Source of the DNA: Cristatella mucedo
Taxonomy: Eukaryota; Bryozoa; Phylactolaemata; Cristatellidae
DNA: 64,000 nt
Reading direction: 5' to 3'
Assembly (NCBI GenBank): GCA_009760855.2
Contig: WPIO01000061.1
Span: 1,741,501-1,805,500 of the forward strand
Below, in pieces: positions 32,095 through 43,454 of the stretch (the first letter of the stretch is position 1; every line of letters starts with the position of its first letter). Made by a program: the position numbers and the translations under genes. The notes beneath the pieces are model-generated. The model was not told the origin of the DNA, searched no databases, and was given only the letters and a program-made list of their open reading frames with translations.

Positions 32095-33440
32095 TATTAT
32101 GCCTGGCTGCACCTCAATGTCTGCATTTAAGCAGGTCACTAGTGATCTAGTCCTAAAGTTCGTATCTCAATCAAAGAAGACAACAAGTCCACTGGACCCT
32201 ATGCCCACTGTCCTGCTCCTACGTTGCATTGATCTTCTGCTGCCATGCATAACCAACATCATTGATATGTCATTAGCCTCAGGTCATGTCCCAGCACCTT
32301 CCAAAAAAGCAGTAGTCAGGCCACTTCTCAAGAAAGCGACACTAGAATAAGAAAACTTAACCAACTACCGCGCAGTCTCCCCTCTACCCTTCTAAATTCT
32401 CTCAACTCACTTGTTGCATGCATTGATGACATCCGCACATGGATGGCAGCAATTTTTCTAAAACTAAACGATGATAAAACTAACTTACTAGTAATTGGCA
32501 AAACCAGTGTGATTCAGAGATTGGAACGGCTGACCCTCAAAGTTGGCTCTTCCAGCATATCTCCTGTTGAACCAGCTCGAAATCTAGTTGTCATATTCCA
32601 AAGAAACCTCTCGTTAGACGACCATATCAGCTCAACAGTCCCATCTGCCTATTTTCAGGTTCATAACATTGCTAAAATTCGTGCTTGTTTAGACAAGGAT
32701 ACCACATCAAAGTTAGTCAATGTATTCGTGACATCCCGTCTCTACTTCTGCAGCTCACTGCTTACTGGCCTACCAGCATGTGGGATCAGGCGATTGCAGC
32801 TGGTGTAAAATTCTGAAGCAAGGCTTGTCTGTCGTGAGCGTAGCAGTTGCCATGTTACTCCACTTCTCACCGACCTACTATGGCTACCAGTCAAGCAACG
32901 GATTGACTTCAAGGTTTTGTCGCTCACTTTTAGGTCCCTTCATCCTATGGCTCCAGCCTATCTCTCAGATATACTACCCCATCAGGCCAAGCGTCGTATC
33001 ACATGCTTTTCGGAACCCAACAGTCTACAAATACCTTGTACAAACCTTAAATCATTTGGAGACTGTGCATTTAGTTCGTATGCTCCTAAAGCCTGGAACT
33101 CCCTCCCGACCTGCGTCTGAACATCCCCTGACCAGACCACACTTAAAAGGAACCTAAAAAAACGCACCTATGTAGGACATCATTTAGTGGGTCCCTGTGA
33201 TTCGTCCATCATGTGCTTATGTGTGCTAACACCGTGCATGCTGCTACTAACCACATTGGCATGCTGACCATGTGCATGTCACCCCTAACCATATTATTCG
33301 TTTTCTTTGTTTATTAAGCAAGATTTTACTTACCATTCGATTGCATGTCTCTTTGCAGCAAAAGTAAAGCGCCTAGAAAAATATTAAGTTCTCTGAGGGC
33401 GCTTTATCAAGTCATTCTTTTTCTTATTATTATTATTTAA
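32095..33440 (+). mobile_element. Family-1 LINE with internal deletion
   Basis: Starts before the RT (ASMSAFKQVTSDLVLKFVSQ at 32117 onward), runs to the NYR block, then jumps at about 32393 to the [10 protein letters not shown] block, deleting the RT palm with its YADD motif. The thumb, C-terminal block and 3' end with hairpin and short AT-rich tail follow. Frames are broken by TAA at 32347 and others. Confidence 0.9.
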
Positions 33441-33479
33441 ATATTAAATAAGATATTAAATAAAGATCAATGTTTGAAC

Positions 33480-34045
33480 ACTTACTTTGAGCAGAGGTGG
33501 GAGCTCCTGTCTTTTTTGCTAAAAGACCTAGGATGGATCCCGGTTTAGCGACGGATACAGAGTAAAGTGTTCACACTGACCCACAAGGTCCGCCATGGCT
33601 TGGCTCCTTCGTACCTAGCTGAACTGGTGCATCAGTTTCAGCCTCTTTGTGCCCTCAGGTCCCGTGCAGACAATACAGTAGCCTTTCCGTTCCCTGCTTA
33701 AAGACCGTTGGCAACAGAGGCTGTAGCTCTCATTTCCTAGACTGCGGAACCTACTTCCACTATTCTTACGTAATTCTTACTTAAACAATTTTAACGTAAC
33801 AACAACGACACTCCTGCAAACGACTATGACTCAGCCTTTGCAGCGGTATTGAGCTGCTACTTCCATGCTGCTTACTACTTCAACTGCTCTCACGACTCTG
33901 GTATGCTTCGCACTTTCTCTTTGGTGCGGTTGACAAAGTCTGCTGGCTACCGAATTCGTACCAAAATCCACTTCGGCTGTGAGAGCGCTATACGAAACTT
34001 TCCTGGGTAACAGCTACATAGTCATTACGATTTTGTACAGTTTCA
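33480..34045 (+). mobile_element. Old family-2 LINE 3' end
   Basis: From TTTTTTGCTAAAAGACCTAGG (RT block LLKELGW-like) through GGCTTGGCTCCTTCGTACC and the 3' UTR CGAATTCGTACCAAAATCC to GGTAACAGCTACATAGTC. It has no open frame and carries a small duplication near 33770. Confidence 0.82.
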
Positions 34046-34057
34046 GACAGACATTCT

Positions 34058-34074
34058 CACACACACACACACAT
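34058..34074. repeat. (CA)n microsatellite
   Basis: Uninterrupted CA run adjoining the end of a family-2 LINE. Confidence 0.85.
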
Positions 34075-34079
34075 ACATT

Positions 34080-35267
34080 TATGAGATGCAAACGATGCAA
34101 AAATCCAGGTGTTTTTACATATGTCCATCGCTTGAATACTAAAAAATCAAGTACATCTCTTCTAAACTGTGTCGCCCGGTCGACTGGCAAGCGATCGGAG
34201 ATATATGTTAGCCGATAACTGACTGCTAAGCACAACTCAATTTAATTGGCGACTTGGAAGAATGTGGAAGGAAACCAATAAGCAATGGGAAGGCTTACTA
34301 GAGTTCAAGTGAGGCTCTATGGTCCTATAACTCATTTCCAGGTACCTATATAAGTCCCGAGCCACATCTGACCGCCATATTGTCGGCCAGTCTAGATATT
34401 TGGATGCTCGGCAGCTGGACGTGGGCTAATTCCGAATACGCCGGCACACTTCCACTTCAACGAGACAACATTCTGGAAGGTTTAAACTAGTACTCCAAGT
34501 TAATTTATTTCATTTTCTCTCGTAGGGTTTTGAATTCTGAGAAACACAACCGACAGGCGGTGGGATGCTTTTTCCCAGAGACGAATATGCTACAGACTTC
34601 TGTGTATCAGCATCAGGTGACGGCAGTGGTAGTTGCGATGGCGGCAATGACAGCTTCAACAGGTAGTTAATGACCTGGCCTACCATAGAAACCTTCCAAT
34701 GGTCGAGTGACCACCGGCTGCAATTCGTGCAGAAGCAGTCAGTGTTCTCGACGGGCACAGGGAGCTGCAACCAGGCCAGCACACCCACAACAGGATATGG
34801 AGAGGACTCGCCAATTATGGCATCCTCTGGTTAGGGTCGCCTCAAATGACGCCCTGAGCAACCTCGGCTGCCAGTTCACTGACATGCGATTCCACCGTTA
34901 GTGCCAGCAGGAGTGGCACATATAAGATTACTCAAGACTTCGACTAACCCTGTGACGAAGATTTTGATGAGTCTTCGGTGATGTGACATCAAAGATTTGC
35001 ACTGGAGCAACAGTGGGATGGTGAAAACTTGTTCGGAACCCTAAGCAGCAGCAGCTGTGGTAGCAACACGACAATGCGGTCAGGAGGTACACCAGAGAAA
35101 GGTCATTACTACTTGTGCTAATGACAAGCAGTACTTGCCAGCGCATTTGCCAGAGACGGATCGAGCCTCCTACAAGTGTGGGTGCTCCTTGGGAGCTATC
35201 GTGAGACTGAAAGGAAGAAGCTCTCGAAAAAGTGTGAGAAAGAAACCAAGCACATGCGATTAGGTTT
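34080..35267. other. Unassigned interval with one TATA-like site
   Basis: No repeat is recognised and base composition is less AT-rich than the surroundings. Open frames of 60-92 codons overlap on both strands (34510-34788 -, 35057-35263 +, 35176-35433 +) but show no domain. TATATAAG at 34347-34354 is followed by a GC-richer stretch, which could be a promoter with a short first exon; there is no supporting exon. Confidence 0.4.
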
Positions 35268-35275
35268 TATTAAAG
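35268..35275. repeat. 8-bp target-site duplication (left) of the hAT element
   Basis: TATTAAAG, repeated exactly at 41581-41588. Eight bases is the standard hAT duplication length. Confidence 0.93.
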
Positions 35276-35798
35276 CATGGGTGTCCGACACGTGGCCCGC
35301 GGGCCACAACCCGGCCCGCCGAGGTCTTCTATGCGGCCCACAACGTTATCCCAAAAATATTTGTCACTCATGTTTTCAATCATGTTTTTCGTTAATTTTT
35401 AATCATTACAAACGGCGATATAAGGCGCTGTGATGTAATTCACCATCGCGTGAAGCGTGAAGGTGTCGAAATGGCTATTTTTGCTTTAAGGTAAAATAAT
35501 CGATTTATTCTGCTAGCCTACATGTGAACATTTTGGTGTGAAGGGGTAATATATTTGTGCTACAGCGGCGCCATCACGATCACATTTATAACGCTTCCGC
35601 AAGCTGAATTAACTGTTTCACACTGTGGATAGAAAATAAGAGCCGTTTCTTAGCTGCTGCTGCACGAATTGGATTCCGTCAGGTAGGTTTTTCAAAAAAC
35701 GCGTATTGCTCAACTTACTTACTAATACTAAGATATTGCTGTGATACAATATCAATCAATCAATTCGTAACTGATTTTTTTTTATTTCGCAGAGAAAA

Positions 35799-36538
35799 AT
35801 GGCGGTGAATGTGAATACTAGCAAAAAATGAAAAATTGATGCAGAAGGAAGACATTTTAAAGCATCTTGGACTGTAGACTATTTTGTAATGGAACGCTTC
35901 GGTAGGATAATGTGCCTAATATGCCAAGGAAATTGCCGTTGCAAAGGAGTACAATGTTAAGCGACATTTTTCAACAAAGCATGGCGACAGGTACAACAGC
36001 CTGAATGGTTAACTTCGAATTGATCGCGAAAACTCGTTGAAACAAAGTGTCATTGGACAGCAGTCATTGTTTGCAGCAGTCAGCAACAAGTCTGAGGCTG
36101 CAACCAAAGTAAGTTTTTTAATAGCTGAAGCTATAGCTAAGCAGGGGAAAGCATTTTACGATGGTGAATTTGTTAAAGAATGCCTCTGGCTGTTTACTGG
36201 TAGAGTCTGTCCAGAAAAGAAGTCAGAAGTAGAGAAATTCAGTCTTTCTCATCAAACTGTTGCGAGAAAATTTGACGAGCTCGCATCTAACGTAGAAAAA
36301 AAGTTTCACTAAAAGACTTGCTGAATGCGAATTTCATTCTCTTGCGCTCAACGAAAGCACGAACAATAGCTATACGGCTCAACTGTCGGTCTTTGAACGT
36401 AAAGTAACAGGAAAGTTTGTCACTATAAAAGAACTGTTGGATATATGTTCAATGAAAGGCACTACAACGGGGAGGGATATTTTGGATAGGGTCAAGAGGG
36501 TCCACACAAAATTTAATCTTCCTGAAACTAAATTAATT
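35799..36538 (+). pseudogene. hAT transposase, N-terminal half with BED-type finger
   Basis: ATG at 35799 begins MAVNVNTSKK, then a TGA, then KIDAEGRHFKASWTVDYFV, followed by CLIC and, in another frame after a 1-base shift, VKRHFSTKHGD, together a BED-like C2H2 finger for DNA binding. The open stretch 36037-36312 gives QSLFAAVSNKSEAATK to the SHQTVARKFDELA block. After another frameshift near 36300 the catalytic-core block FHSLALNESTN and LLDICSMKGTTTGRDILD follow. The frame is cut at KLI by the LINE. Confidence 0.88.
36534..36538. repeat. 5-bp target-site duplication of the nested LINE (left)
   Basis: TAATT, repeated at 40120-40124. Removing 36539-40124 restores the hAT codons continuously across the junction, so the boundary is well defined. 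Confidence 0.8.
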
Positions 36539-36834
36539 AATAATAATAAAATAATAATTCACTTGATAAAGCGCCCTCAGAGAACTTAATCTCTCTCTAG
36601 GCGCTTTACATTTGCTGTAAAGTGAAATGCAATTGAATGGTAAGTAAAATCATGCTTGAAAAACAAACGAAATGAATAATATGGTTAGGGGTGACATGCA
36701 AAGGGTCAGCATGCAAATGTGGTTAGTGGCAGCATGCACAGTGTCAGCACGCATAAGCACATCAAAGACGAATCACAAGGACCCACTAAATGCTGTTCTA
36801 AAAAGCTGTGTTTTTAGGTTCCTTTTTAATGTGG

Positions 36835-38124
36835 TCAAGTCAGGGGATGTTCTGACGCAGGTCGGGAGTTCCAGGCTTTGGGAGCATACGAACTAAATGC
36901 ACGGTCCCCAAAGGATTTAAGGTTTGTATGAGGTATTTCTAGACTGGTGGATTCCAAAAATCCGGTGGTACGATGCTTGGGCTGATGGGGTAGTATATCT
37001 GAAAGATAGGCTCGAGCCATAGAATGAAGAGACCTAAAAGTGAGCGACAAAACCTTGAAGTCAATCCGTTGCCTCACGGGTAGCCAGTGCAGGTCGGCGA
37101 GAAGTGGAGTAATGTGGCAACTGCGACGCTCACGACAGACAAGCCTAGCTGCAGAGTTTTGCACGAGCTGCAATTGCCTGATCGCACATGCTGGTAGGCC
37201 AGTAAGCAGTGAGTTGCAGAAGTCGAGACGGGATGTCACGAATGCATGGACCAACTTGGACGTGGTATCTTTATCTAAACAAGCCCGATTTTTAGCAGCG
37301 TTATTTAGCAGAAAATAGGCGGATTTGACTGTGGAGCTGATATGGTCGTCTAACGAGAGGTCGCTTTGGAATATGACACCTAGATTTTGAGCTGATTCAA
37401 CTGGAGATATGCTGGCAGAGCCAATTTTGAGAGTCAGCCTTTCCAATCTCTGGATCACACTGGGTTTGCCCATAACTAGTAAGTTAGTTTTATCATCGTT
37501 AAGTTTTAGAAAATTTGCTGCATTCCATATGCAGATGTCATCTATGCATGCAGCAAGTGAGTTGACAGAATTTGAGGTGCTCGAAGGCTGGGAGGGATCA
37601 AAGCAAAGGTACAACTGAGTGTCATCCGCATAGAAGTGAAAACCTAGATTGTGCTTGGCAATCACATCAGCAAGAGGCAGAGTATAAACCGTGAAAAGAA
37701 CCAGACCTAGCACGGAGCCCTGAGGTACTCCATATTTCAGGGGTACTTCAGATGATCTTTGTCCATTCACGTCAATACTCTGGAGTCTCCCACTGAGACA
37801 GGACCTGAACCACTGCAGAGCAGTGCCAGTGATGCCCAGGCGAGATGAGAGGCGCTCTAGAAGTACTTTGTGATCGATGGTATCAAAAGCTGCCGAAAGA
37901 TCAAGCAAAACAAGCAGAGACACTCTACCTATGTCTGCATTCCTAAGTAGGTCGTTGTATACCCGAAGCAATGCTGACTCTGTGGAGTGATTAGCTCTAA
38001 AGCCAGACTGGAACTTACTAGCAAGGTGTGAGGGTTCGATATACGAGTTCAGCTTGTCCACCACGACCCGTTCGAGTGTCTTTGATAGGAATGGTAGAAG
38101 GGAAACTGGGCGGTAGTTGCTCAA
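36835..38124 (-). pseudogene. LINE family-1 reverse transcriptase, 429-codon open block
   Basis: The longest open frame in the window. In order: [32 protein letters not shown] with the first catalytic Asp, [20 protein letters not shown] with [24 protein letters not shown]-like SAQNLGVIF, TSRLDFCNSLLTGLPACAI, LHWLPVRQRIDFKVLSL and SYAPKAWNSRP. The RT core appears intact. Upstream, in-frame TAG replaces CAA within TLDQENLSN, and the C-terminus ends early, so the whole ORF2 is broken. Confidence 0.93.
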
Positions 38125-39191
38125 GTTATCCTAGTCAAGTGTAGCTTTCTTGAGAAATGGCCTGACTACAGCTTTTTTGAAAGGTGCTGGGACATGACCT
38201 GAGGCTAATGACATATTAATTATGTTGGTTATGCATGGCAGCAACAACGTAGGAGCAGGACAGTGGGGATAGGATCCAGTGGACTTGTTGTCTTCTTTGA
38301 TTGAGATACGAACTTAAGGACTACGTCACTGGTGACCTGTTTAAATGCAGACATTGAGGCGCAGCCAGGAACCGAGGAACAGTATTCTAGTGGAAAGGTT
38401 GTCATCGCAGGGATGGATTCCCTGATGTTGTCAATCTTCTGCACAAAGAATCGAGAGAAGCGATTGGCTAGATCATCACTAGGATCATCAGGTAAGGAAC
38501 TAATCTGGGAACTGTCTAGGAGATGGTTTATTGTCGACATCAGCATTTTTGGATTGTGCATCTGTGATTCAACAATGTTTCTATAGAAGCTAGACTTGGC
38601 CTTTACTAGGATCGATTGGTACGGGCTACAGTAGTCTTCATATGCCGGTCGGTGGACAGTTAGTCCGGATCTTGTGTTTGCTTTTTCAAGCTTTCGTTTA
38701 GTAGACTTGGCTAGTTTAATGTCTGCGGTAAATCATAGGCCGTCTGGGCGGAGGCGCACAGTGTGATTTGTTAGAGGGGCAAACTCGTCAAGCGTGTCAG
38801 CCAGTGTCGTGTTGAACCTTTCTACCAATGATGACAGATCGGAGGGAGAATTAAGCAGCAGAGGTGAAGCAGATATTCTCGCACGGACAGCATCGATGTC
38901 AAGGGTCTTGAGGTTTCGCGATTCACAGGTTATTTTAGAGGAGGATGTGGGCACACACTGTAGATTGAATGAGATCTGCATGTGGTCAGATAAGCATGAT
39001 TTGGTAATATTTGGTGATGACAAAGTGCAATTATATGAGAAAATCTGGTCGAGTGTGTGACCCTTGATGTGGGTAGGGCCATGCACATGAGCCACAAGAG
39101 ACAATGAGTCAGTCAATGCACGAAGTTCGGTGCTGAACGCGTCAGATAAGTTATCAAAGTGAACGTTGAAATCACCTACTACGAGGAAGGA

Positions 39192-39540
39192 TCAATTTCT
39201 TGCACACAAAATCGAAATGAGATCGGAGAAATCTGAGATAAAGCAGGATTTGATACCTGGTGGGCGATAGACTACTGCCACTATCGGTAGCTTGTTTTTG
39301 TGTGAGACCAAGACAATTGATTCAAAAGACTGCTTCGAGGGTACTGCAAATGGCTTGAAGTTGGATTTCAAACGCACTACAATAGAAACTCCACCTCTAG
39401 TTTTGATTGATCTAGGGGTGTGAAAGAACGAGAAACCAGATGGAGTAGCGTCTTTAATTTCGGACAGTTTATCGATTTCAACCAAGTTGCAGTTAGGGCG
39501 AGCAGGTCGATACCTTTTTCAGAAATAAGGTCGCTTATTG
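39192..39540 (-). pseudogene. LINE family-1 endonuclease domain fragment
   Basis: The minus strand from 39540 reads ISDLISEKGIDLLALTATW; the second A replaces the catalytic Glu of the TETW motif. A one-base shift follows, then KDATPSGFSFF, GGVSIVVR and VVYRPPG, the usual order for AP-type LINE endonucleases. The loss of the Glu plus the frameshift make this domain inactive. Confidence 0.84.
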
Positions 39541-40119
39541 CACGTTGAGCGAGGATTCCAAAGGCAAGCGTTAAGTCTGGCCGATGGAGTTACAACAGGC
39601 TTGATGACCACTAAGTTTGAGGAATTTACAGTGACGCCTGTGGGGGAGCGTGCTGAGCAGTTCGAGACAATGCTAGGAATACCGAACGAGCTGGTACTCA
39701 GCTTGCAGGTTCTGCCGAACGAGCGGCATCTGAGCTGGTGGTTCCGGCCACCTCAGCGACTACTAGGTGCTTTTTTAATGCATAGTTCATGAATCTTAGC
39801 AACAACATTAGTATCTAGGAATGCATTTGATATGCGATGACGAAGCGATAACAGCTGCTGACGATCATAACTAACAAGCAGGTTACTAGCCGCCGGCAAA
39901 GCTAAGGCAGCCGCTAGCGTGGGAGACCCAGCAGCCCGAAGCAATAAGCGTTTTGATGTCCATAGGCACGTAATTTCTGACGCGCTACGGTCAAATAACC
40001 ATCAGAATAACTTTAAACAGATCTTAGCTGTATCGTTTCCGTATATGATGTTCGCAAGGACTTCGGTTTTCGGAAGAATTCTGCAACGAACGAGAATGCA
40101 CGTTAGAGCGCTCTATAGG

Positions 40120-41171
40120 TAATTGGTTTAACCACAGACGGAGCCCCTTCAATGACAGGTAGACACAATGGATTTGTATCTTTAATGGTTAAATTAGTAC
40201 CTCACAAAATTGTCGGTCATCACTGCATCATACACCAGGAACAGCTATGTGCAAAGGTCTTGAGCACGCAACATGTAATGGACAATGTAGTTACAACAGT
40301 CAATGTGATAAGGTCTCCTGAGCTAAACAGCAGACAATTTCAGGCTTTCCTTGAAGAGTTGGGATCAGATTACGATGATGTTATTTATTTCTGCCAAGTC
40401 CGTTGGCTAAGTAGGGCAAACACGTTAGCCAAGTTTTGGTCACTTTGGGACAAAATAAAAACATTTATGACAGAAAAGGGAAAATATGTTAGCTTTTTTG
40501 ATGACCAGCAGTGGTTGAATGATTTAGCTTTTTTGGTGGACATGACCAAACATCTTGCATATCTTAATGTCAAACTCCAAGGTAAGAATCAATTGGTCCA
40601 TAAAATGTATGAGTGTGTTGTCGCGTTTGTGCAAAAGCTGAAACTTTTCCGGAAACACTTAGATCAAAAGAATCTGTTACATTTCACGACACTAGCAACA
40701 AGATCGCCTGAAATGCTGGCTCATATGAAGTACTCCACTTTTGTTAGAAAACTTGCTGATGAATTCAAAGAGAGGTTTCAGGGTTTCCAACAACATGCGG
40801 ATGACATGAACATGATTAGTAATCCATTTGATATCGATCCCTCTGATGTACCTGATGAACTTAAACTCGAACTAATTGACATTCATAATGACAGCAATTT
40901 AAAAACTGCTTATGATCAGCGTGACCATGGTACCTTTTACAAGCAGTATATTTCATCAGAGTCTTTTCCTAACCTAACCAAACATGCTCGCAGGTATATT
41001 GCACTTTTTGGCAGCACATATTGCTGTGAACAGCTTTTTTCCAGACGGAAATATGTGAACAAAATAACTTGATCCGTTCTCACAGATGAACATTTATCAG
41101 GAATCCTTAGAATTGCCACATCCACTGTTGCAGCAGATGTCGACTTTTTATGCAAACAGAAACAATGCTAA
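40120..41171 (+). pseudogene. hAT transposase, C-terminal half
   Basis: Resumes at the codons GLTTDGAPSMTG, with the catalytic Asp of TTDGAP, and stays open to 41072. It has the CIIHQEQLCAK block with the conserved His, VRWLSRANTLAKFW with the RW motif, and the C-terminal dimerisation-type end HARRYIALFGSTYCCEQLFS. A TGA replaces an Arg codon after KIT; the last block VLTDEHLSGILRIATS follows in the same frame to TAA at 41171. The catalytic blocks here appear well kept. Confidence 0.9.
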
Positions 41172-41580
41172 ATATCTCATTGATGCCTGCAGTGCAGAAG
41201 ACATTGAATACCTGTGGCATTTATTAATCCGAAGACATTAATATTATGTGAGTCCTTGTCATGTAATTTTGTAAGTTTTAGAAGTTTCTGTCTTCATGTT
41301 ATTAAAATAAAAATTCAAAATTAAATATTGGCCATAAAGTCTATCGAATTATTTTCCAGGACACATGATTACATTTTTATTATTTATTATTTTTAATTAT
41401 AGTTATGCTAAAAAAATACTATTGTATTGCGGTTTATTTATTAAGTATAATAGTAATAGCCATACTAAATTACGATCTTATTTTCTCTTGCGGTTAACTA
41501 CGCCAATTTACATGTGGCCCCCCGGACCTTTTAAATTTTTTTAATGTGGCCCCCCAGTGCAAAAAGGTTGGAAACCGCTG

Positions 41581-41588
41581 TATTAAAG
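41581..41588. repeat. 8-bp target-site duplication (right) of the hAT element
   Basis: TATTAAAG, identical to 35268-35275. Confidence 0.93.
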
Positions 41589-41639
41589 TGATTCGTAAAG
41601 TCACGAGTATCACACCGATCACTAACTCCTTGTTGAGAG

Positions 41640-41790
41640 CATCATAATTTGCCAGGGCATCGCTGGCAATGCAATACCAAGGTTCAGGTTCTAGCTAAGT
41701 GGGAGACTACAGAGTGTTTGTTTGAATGGACAGGGTTACTATAGGAACCTGTGAAGTACAGGGTATCTCAGAGCCCTGTGCCTACTCACA
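41640..41790 (+). mobile_element. Family-1 LINE RT fragment
   Basis: Decayed RT palm piece: CCAGGGCATCGCTGGCAATG, AGTGGGAGACTACAGAGTG and GTATCTCAGAGCCCTGTGCC match the family-1 codons for [13 protein letters not shown] and VPQGSVL. Confidence 0.72.
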
Positions 41791-41812
41791 CTGGATATCC
41801 CAATCGACAAAT

Positions 41813-43445
41813 CATTTTCTAAAGGCATCGAACGATACCTTCCACTTTTATCGAGTAACTGCCATGCACGTTCATCCAAGTAGGAAGTTCATAGTGCAAA
41901 TCAACTACACTTAAATCCAAACTACCCTGCTCCACATCGATTTTCAGCTTCTTCTACAGCTTGTCAAATTTTTTTAACGAAGCAGTCTACTTTTTTGAGT
42001 TGTGCAAAAGCAAATATAGCACCACTAAGTGTGTGCAGCACCCACTAGTCCTAATTCGATGCTTCTCCCAAACTGGCTCACTTGTACCTCTATAGGCTAC
42101 TTGGAGCATGTTGAGTGACAGACGGTTGAAGGGCCTCGCTGGTTGGTCTTTTTTCCGCACTGTCGTCTTCGTCCTCACTGACATTGTAATTCGGCCACGC
42201 CTGCTAACTTTTTCTTGTTACGGGGTGAGCATATTGGTTTAAATGCGACAAATTCTTACTGGTTTTAATCATGCGATATAATATTTGAGAACAAACAATA
42301 TCGTGTAGGTTACCTTCGAGAAAAAAACTTTGGTTGAAAGAAATCCAGAGTATCCTAGTATTTGACCCGTTTTGTTTTTCCTAGTTTGAAAAGTTGAATA
42401 TGTCCACGTGTCAGATTGAAAGCATACTTTTCGTTGACTCATCTCTCTGCACATATACGAACGAGTATTTAATATTGGTAAGGTCCGACCAGGTGCTATT
42501 TTATGGGACATTAAGAAATCATATGATTTTAACTGCACGTCAAGTGTTTCCATCGTGAGCCTGTCAAACTCTTCAGGATTAGGTTGGTTACCCTATATAC
42601 ACGTATGAAGCCTAGTACTTGGACAGCACGCCAGTCTGGCCATCCACACATCTATATAGCATCTCTATGAGTGTATGGCCTGAAGCTGCTTCTAAGAGAC
42701 CATGCACACAGTATAAACTAAAAAGTATAAGGCGTGTAGTCTCTTAGACGTACTCATCATTTTCCCCATACCCCAGTCTGACCATCCACACATCCATATA
42801 GTATCTCTTTTAGTCTATGCCCCGAAGGTGCTGCTACAAGATTGTGCTTACAGTATATCAATAATATAAGGCACGTGTAGATGTAGACTTACTCATACTC
42901 CCCGGGCTATGGAGATTCGGCTCAGCAGTAACCACCGGAAGGGTGAAGCACCACAACATCCAGACAGGCACAACATTTAGACTGGCCCCTTGGAGCAACC
43001 TCCTGGACCTGAATGAAAGGTCTAGGATAGGCTGACGCTAGCCATGTGGAGCTGCTACCAGAGGAGACATTCTTTGCCTGGCGGCCGCTAGAGGTGCTCG
43101 GGCGCCAAGCTTCGTGGTCGGAATAGCTCTTCCGCTTTCTCTGGTTATATGCTGTTCCATTCTGCTTGCCCGGGCACTGGTCTGCCTGCTCGGTAGCAAC
43201 TAGTGCAGCTCTAGGGCTTCTGGCACCGGGAGCTTATGCTATCCTCCTGCAGGTCACCGACGAAAAGAATACACCACAAGAAAGGGCCCTGCCCTCTCAA
43301 ATGGCATGCTCACTTTTGATATCAGCTGTGATAAAAATGTGGCGTCGCTAAATGCTTCCACGGCGTTGAAGAGTATGTCTTTATTGGCGGGCTCTAACTG
43401 GGCCATTTTAGGTCGCCATTTTTGATAATGATGATAGCACTCGAC
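41813..43445 (+). repeat. Unclassified repeat R, copy 2
   Basis: Direct repeat of 4397-5848, starting CTAAAGGCATCGAACGATAC and ending CACTCGACCT. It is about 180 bases longer, mainly because of an internal tandem duplication at 42625-42910. Like copy 1 it is followed directly by a family-1 LINE piece. No protein-coding potential is seen. Confidence 0.7.
42625..42910 (+). repeat. Two-unit tandem duplication inside repeat R
   Basis: Two units of about 143 bases, both opening near CCAGTCTG(G/A)CCATCCACACA (at 42629 and 42774) and both containing ATATAG(C/T)ATCTCT and a CTCATNNTCCCC end. Repeat R copy 1 has a single unit at about 5165-5310. Confidence 0.72.
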
Positions 43446-43454
43446 CTAATTTTT

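Larger units (their letters stand above)
36539..40119 (-). mobile_element. Family-1 LINE, longest copy, nested in the hAT element
   Basis: 3.58 kb, minus strand. From the low end: (AAT)n tail, terminal hairpin, 3' UTR, RT (38124-36835 open), RT N-terminal region (38561-38229), linker (39116-38733), endonuclease (about 39540-39192) and part of the N-terminal domain (39944-39753). The 5' end falls directly on the restored hAT codon. Lesions include a TAG just before the 429-codon RT block, an 8-10 base deletion near 38243 and a frameshift in the endonuclease. It is the best reference for family 1 here. Confidence 0.94.
35276..41580 (+). mobile_element. hAT DNA transposon, interrupted by a LINE
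   Basis: Begins CATGGGTGTCCGACACG and ends GGTTGGAAACCGCTG, whose complement CAGCGGTTTCCAACC is an imperfect match to the start, as expected for hAT inverted repeats. It is flanked by perfect 8-bp duplications TATTAAAG. The terminal GTGGCCC-rich segments resemble those of vertebrate and invertebrate hAT elements related to ZBED and GTF2IRD2-like genes. Without the nested LINE the element is about 2.7 kb. The transposase has several lesions, so it is non-functional. Confidence 0.94.

Noticed and set aside
36560-36610. microRNA precursor at the GCGCTTT hairpin
   Set aside because: The same hairpin ends every family-1 LINE copy, so it is the element's 3' terminal structure.
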